From Streptomyces barringtoniae (GTDB taxonomy: Bacteria > Actinomycetota > Actinomycetes > Streptomycetales > Streptomycetaceae), in contig NZ_JAJHNP010000001.1 in assembly GCF_020819595.1 (NCBI RefSeq), positions 372,001 to 436,000 on the forward strand: a DNA stretch of 64,000 bases. The letters run 5' to 3'. The notes beneath the pieces were generated by a model. That model saw nothing but the letters and a program-made list of their open reading frames with translations. It was not told the DNA's origin and searched no databases. Of the stretch, positions 60,680 through 64,000 are shown in pieces (position 1 is the first letter of the stretch; each line of letters starts with the position of its first letter). The translations under genes and the position numbers were made by a program.

Positions 60680-61738
60680 CTACTTGGCGGCGTCGACGAA
60701 CTCGGTCGTGTACGTCTTGCCCAAGTCGACCTTGGCGTTCTTGATGTTGGGGTTGAACGACTTGAGGACCTTCTCAACGGTCTCCGGACCACCCTGGGGC
60801 ATCACACCGTCGTCGGTGAACATCGGCAGGGTGCTCTTGACTGCCTGCGTGTAGAGCGCCTTGTCGCCCTGGGAGTAGTCGGCCGGCATCTTTGCGGCGA
60901 TCTCGTCGGCGTTGTGGGTGGACATCCACTTGAGCGTCTTGACGAATGCGTTGACCAACTTCTGGACGGTGTCCTTGTGTCCGTTCACCCAGTCCGTCTG
61001 CATGTACAGACTTGACGACGGGTACGGCCCGCCGAGCGCCTTCTGCGAGCCCTCGGGGGTGCGCATGTCGATGAGGACCTTGCCGGCCTTCTTGTCCAGG
61101 ATCGTGGCGACGGTCGGGTCGGTGGTCATACCGCCGTCGATCGCCCCCTTCTGGAGGGCCGCGATGAAGGTCGGTCCGGCGCCTACGGCGACGGGCGTGA
61201 ACTCGCTGACGTTCACGCCGTTCTTGACCGCGAGGTACTTGGTGAGGAAGTCGGTGGAGGAACCGAGCCCGGTCACGCCCAGCTTCCGGCCCTTGAAGTC
61301 CTTGGGCGACGTGAGGTCGCCGGCCGCCTTGTCGGAGACCACCTCGACCTCGCCCGGCGCACGCGAGAACTGCACGACCGACTCCACCGACTTGCCCTTG
61401 GTCTGCAGGTCGAGGGTGTGGTCGTAGAAGCCGACCGCGCCCTGTACCTGGCCGGAGACGAGCGCGGTCTCGGCCTGGACACCGGCGGGCTCGCTGAGGA
61501 GTTGGACGTTCAAACCCTCCGCCTGGAAGTAGCCGAGGCGCTGGGTGAGCATCGCGGGCAGGTAGATGACCTTGTCCAGGCCGCCGACCATGATCTTGAC
61601 GCTCTCGCCCTTCCCGCCGCCGGAGTCGCTTCCGGTGTCGGCCGTGGAACTGGCCGCGTCGTTGGCGCAGGCGGTGAGGGAGGAGAGCGCGAGCAGGCCG
61701 GCGGCGGCCAGGGAGGCGTATCTGGCGGTCTTGCGCAT
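60680..61738 (-). CDS. ABC transporter substrate-binding lipoprotein (SsuA/THI5-like)
   Basis: 352 aa from ATG 61738 (MRKTARYASLAAAG), ten bases after AAGGA. A lipoprotein signal ends LSSLTAC (lipobox Cys). The mature part has the NMT1/THI5-like fold: VGGLDKVIYLPAMLTQRLGYFQAEGL, VQAETALVSGQVQGAVGFYDHT, TGLGSSTDFLTKYLAVKNG, GAIDGGMTTDPTVATIL. Family ligands include aliphatic sulfonates, nitrate, taurine and thiamine precursors; which applies is not visible. Encoded in the same direction as the permease and ATPase, forming a complete transporter. Confidence 0.9.
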   Translation of the reverse strand: MRKTARYASLAAAGLLALSSLTACANDAASSTADTGSDSGGGKGESVKIMVGGLDKVIYLPAMLTQRLGYFQAEGLNVQLLSEPAGVQAETALVSGQVQGAVGFYDHTLDLQTKGKSVESVVQFSRAPGEVEVVSDKAAGDLTSPKDFKGRKLGVTGLGSSTDFLTKYLAVKNGVNVSEFTPVAVGAGPTFIAALQKGAIDGGMTTDPTVATILDKKAGKVLIDMRTPEGSQKALGGPYPSSSLYMQTDWVNGHKDTVQKLVNAFVKTLKWMSTHNADEIAAKMPADYSQGDKALYTQAVKSTLPMFTDDGVMPQGGPETVEKVLKSFNPNIKNAKVDLGKTYTTEFVDAAK

Positions 61739-61847
61739 GCGGTTCACGTCCTTGTGAGAGGGCGGTACGGGGAACGCGTGGGGGGCTGGTCCGGGAAGGC
61801 CCGGAGGCGGCCCGGACAGGGGCCGGGATGGACCGGTGAGCGGCCGG

Positions 61848-62726
61848 TCAGCTGTCGGAACCGGCGGGCTTCCAGCGGAAGATGCGGCGCTCGGCGACGG
61901 TCAGCAGCCCCTCGGCGGCGAGGGCGACGACGGCGAGGATGACCATCGCGGCGTAGACGCCGGCCGCGTTGAAGGTGTTCTGCGACTGCGAGACCAGCAG
62001 GCCGATGCCCTTGGTCGCGCCGATGTACTCGCCGACGATGGCGCCGATGAGCGCGAAGCCGAAGCTGACGTGGAGGCTGGTGAAGATCCAGGAGGTGGCC
62101 GAAGGGATGACCACCTGGAGCGTCACCCGGCGGTCGCTGGCGCCCAGGATGCGGGCGTTGGCCACCAGATTGCGGTCCACCTCACGGGCGCCCTGGAAGG
62201 CGTTGAAGAACACCGGGAAGAAGACCAGGACGACGGCGGAGGCGACCTTCGAGGACGGCCCGAGCCCGAACCAGATCAGGAAGATCGGTGCCAGGACGAT
62301 CCTGGGGATCGAGTTGAGCACCTTGATGTATGGACCAAGGACCTCGGCGAGCAATCTGATCCGTCCGAGTGCGATACCGAGGAGCACACCGCCGGCCACA
62401 CCGAGGACCCAGCCGAGCAGAGCCTCGTAGAGCGTGTACCAGATCTGTTCGCCGAGGGAGCCGAGCGCCGTCCCGTGCATCACCCAGGTCCAGATCTGGT
62501 CCCAGATCTTCGAGGGCATCGAGAAGTTGAACGGATCGATGACCTTCGCCCGGGACAGTCCCTCCCACAGCCCGAGGACGGCCACCAGCAGCAGCACGCG
62601 TATGGCGGCGACGAGGGCCTTGCGGCGGCGGGCTGCCTGGGCGCGGGTCTGCGCACGGTTCGTCTTGTCGGCGGGCTCCGTCATGGTCAGGGCGACCTGG
62701 GCCTCGGGCATGACGTCAGGCGACAT
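61848..62726 (-). CDS. ABC transporter permease (SsuC/TauC class)
   Basis: 292 aa from ATG 62726, eight bases after AAAGGGG; it overlaps the ATPase stop by 11 bp. Six helices between ~45 and 275 and the EAA loop EVDRNLVANARILGASDRRVTLQVVIPSA. The gap 61739-61847 before the substrate-binding gene contains GC-rich inverted sequence that may be an attenuating hairpin, common where the binding protein is made in excess. Confidence 0.92.
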   Translation of the reverse strand: MSPDVMPEAQVALTMTEPADKTNRAQTRAQAARRRKALVAAIRVLLLVAVLGLWEGLSRAKVIDPFNFSMPSKIWDQIWTWVMHGTALGSLGEQIWYTLYEALLGWVLGVAGGVLLGIALGRIRLLAEVLGPYIKVLNSIPRIVLAPIFLIWFGLGPSSKVASAVVLVFFPVFFNAFQGAREVDRNLVANARILGASDRRVTLQVVIPSATSWIFTSLHVSFGFALIGAIVGEYIGATKGIGLLVSQSQNTFNAAGVYAAMVILAVVALAAEGLLTVAERRIFRWKPAGSDS

Positions 62727-63531
62727 GGGCGGCACCCCTTTCACGGGTGATGCGGACCTCTTCGCCGAGGGACTCCCAGATCTCGCGGTAGATCTCGATG
62801 AACCGCGGCTCCAGGCGCACCGACTCGACCTTGCGCGGCCGCGGCAGGTCGATCTCGAAGACCTGCTTCACGGTCGCGGGTCCTGCGGTCATCACGACGA
62901 CCTTGTCGGCGAGCGCGATGGACTCCTCCAGGTCGTGGGTGACGAAGACGACGGAGGCGCCCGTGCCCTCCCACAGCTCCAGCAGCTCGTCCGACATCAG
63001 TGCCCGGGTCTGCACGTCCAGCGCCGAGAACGGCTCGTCCATCAGCAGGATCTCGGGATCGTTGACGAACGTGGCGGCGAGCGCGACGCGCTTGCGCTGA
63101 CCGCCGGAGAGCTGATGCGGGTAACGGTCCTCGAAGGCGGCGAGGCCGACGCGGGCCAGCCACTCCCGGGCCTTCTCCTTGGCCTCGGCCTTCGGTAGGC
63201 CCCGGAAGCGGGGGCCCGCCATGACGTTGGACAGGACCGTGCGCCAGGGGAAGGTGGCGTCCTGCTGGAAGACGAAACCGACCTTGTCGCCGACGCCGTC
63301 GACCGGCTCGCCGGCCACCAGCACCTCGCCCTCGGTGGGCTCCTCCAGGCCGCTGACCAGCGTCAGCGTGGTGGACTTGCCGCAGCCGGTCGGGCCCACG
63401 ACGGCCACGAACTCACCGCGTTCGACGGTGAGGTCCAGACCGCGGACGGCCGTGTGCCGTCCTCCTGACGGGGTTCTGAAGGTCTTGGTCGCGCCCCGCA
63501 GCTCGATGGCGGGGCTGGTGTCTGCGCTCAT
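62716..63531 (-). CDS. ABC transporter ATP-binding protein (SsuB/TauB class)
   Basis: 271 aa from ATG 63531, with TACCGT seven bases upstream and no ribosome site (leaderless). Walker A VGPTGCGKSTTL, Q-loop FQQDATFPW, signature LSGGQRKRVALA, Walker B ILLMDEPFSALD, H-loop VFVTHDLEES. It heads an ATPase-permease-binding protein operon. The divergent gap (63532-63688) with several repeats should carry its operator. Confidence 0.93.
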   Translation of the reverse strand: MSADTSPAIELRGATKTFRTPSGGRHTAVRGLDLTVERGEFVAVVGPTGCGKSTTLTLVSGLEEPTEGEVLVAGEPVDGVGDKVGFVFQQDATFPWRTVLSNVMAGPRFRGLPKAEAKEKAREWLARVGLAAFEDRYPHQLSGGQRKRVALAATFVNDPEILLMDEPFSALDVQTRALMSDELLELWEGTGASVVFVTHDLEESIALADKVVVMTAGPATVKQVFEIDLPRPRKVESVRLEPRFIEIYREIWESLGEEVRITRERGAAHVA

Positions 63532-63688
63532 GGCCGGGACGGTAGGTGTGGCCCCGGCCACAACAGGAGTCTTGTGAGCACAAGCCGTTCTTTTGCTCGC
63601 AGGAGCCTGTTGTGCTCTTTTTGCTCGCGCTACAACTGCGGAGCCGAAACACGGGCTTAACGCTCGTCGGCCTTGGAGGAGAGGCCTG
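63532..63688. promoter_or_regulatory. divergent control region with repeated elements
   Basis: It contains CTTGTG-AG-CACAAG (perfect palindrome, 63571-63584), ACAACAGG/CCTGTTGT arms (63560-63567 and 63606-63613), and TTTTGCTCGC twice, 28 bp apart (63591 and 63619). It lies between the ABC operon and the second CitB-type regulator, which is the likely binder. Confidence 0.6.
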
Positions 63689-64000
63689 ATGATTGACGTC
63701 CTGGTCGTGGACGACGACTTCCGCGTCGCTGAGATAAACGCCAAGTACGTGGGAAAGGTTCCAGGCTTCCGGGTGACCGCCCGCGCACACAGCGCCGCCC
63801 AGGCGCTGGCCGCCGTCGAACGCGGCACCATCGACCTGGTCCTGCTCGACCACTACCTGCCGGACCAGACAGGTCTCGATCTCGTGCACCGCATGCGGGA
63901 GCAGGGCCACGGCACGGACGTCATCATGATCACCGCGGCCAGCGATGTGACGACCGTGCAGCAGGCGATGCGCCTGGGTGCCCTGCACTACCTGGTCAAG
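63689..64000 (+). CDS. CitB-type response regulator, N-terminal part
   Basis: The gene runs off the right edge; 104 codons are present, ending in the receiver domain (HYLVK). ATG 63689 follows GGAGGAG. Motifs: VVDDDFRVAEIN, phospho-acceptor VLLDHYLPDQTG. It is a close paralogue of the regulator at 59976-60656. No kinase gene lies between them on this strand, so its kinase is downstream of the window or it is cross-activated by the upstream kinase. Confidence 0.88.
   Translation, partial: MIDVLVVDDDFRVAEINAKYVGKVPGFRVTARAHSAAQALAAVERGTIDLVLLDHYLPDQTGLDLVHRMREQGHGTDVIMITAASDVTTVQQAMRLGALHYLVK

Overview
The window is a stretch of a Streptomyces-type actinobacterial chromosome. The evidence is very high GC with strong third-position GC bias, many GTG starts, and Actinobacteria-restricted families (DUF3710, DUF4193, DUF5998, DUF3159, DUF3093, SepH, CutRS). 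From about 12.6 kb onward it is ordinary core chromosome. The gene order (RNA methyltransferase, K+ permease/TrkA pair, kdpDE, dut, cutRS, hemH, sepH, tdk, ptsH, M16 peptidases, parC, citrate synthases, citAB-like system) is what I recall for the conserved Streptomyces core. No rRNA, tRNA, CRISPR, prophage or complete insertion sequence was seen.

Layout. 1-3.6 kb: two tandem paralogous HTH-plus-transmembrane proteins flank a small exported peptidoglycan-binding protein, followed by an AraC-type regulator. 3.6-12.2 kb (minus strand): the most unusual part, a compact type VII secretion-like locus. It encodes an FHA-FtsK/SpoIIIE ATPase, two WXG100 proteins, an unrecognised 578-aa protein, and a Ser/Thr kinase whose outer domain is a peptidoglycan-binding fold. 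No eccB, eccD, eccE or mycosin gene is beside it. 12.6-23 kb: a potassium/osmotic block with a TrmA-type RNA methyltransferase, a KimA-like permease, two adjacent TrkA/RCK proteins and KdpDE without KdpFABC. 23-37.5 kb: an orphan ABC ATPase, dut and small conserved proteins, CutRS, inositol-phosphatase-like protein, ferrochelatase, an MFS carrier behind a candidate iron box, an FAD oxidase, and the division regulator SepH. 37.5-54.6 kb: a 28-bp tandem repeat, a rhodanese, thymidine kinase, a PatA-type acetyltransferase carrying an in-frame palindromic repeat, HPr, a GntR regulator, an M23 peptidase behind a ydaO-type c-di-AMP riboswitch, an M16 peptidase pair, ParC and a COG0523 GTPase. 54.6-64 kb: divergent citrate synthases, one fused to an N-terminal HTH, with an AT-rich palindromic operator between them; then an iron-box-controlled ferredoxin-like gene, a CitAB-type two-component system, a THI5/SsuA-type ABC transporter, and the start of a second CitB-type response regulator.

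Cooperation. Several K+ and c-di-AMP linked functions lie in one window: the KimA-like permease, RCK proteins, KdpD and, 30 kb away, the riboswitch controlling a wall hydrolase. Iron control appears at two sites. In the type VII-like locus a kinase with an external wall sensor and an ATPase with a phosphothreonine-reading FHA domain suggest a phospho-switched secretion module; this is inference. Start sites were revised where a ribosome binding site or a leaderless -10 element decided them.
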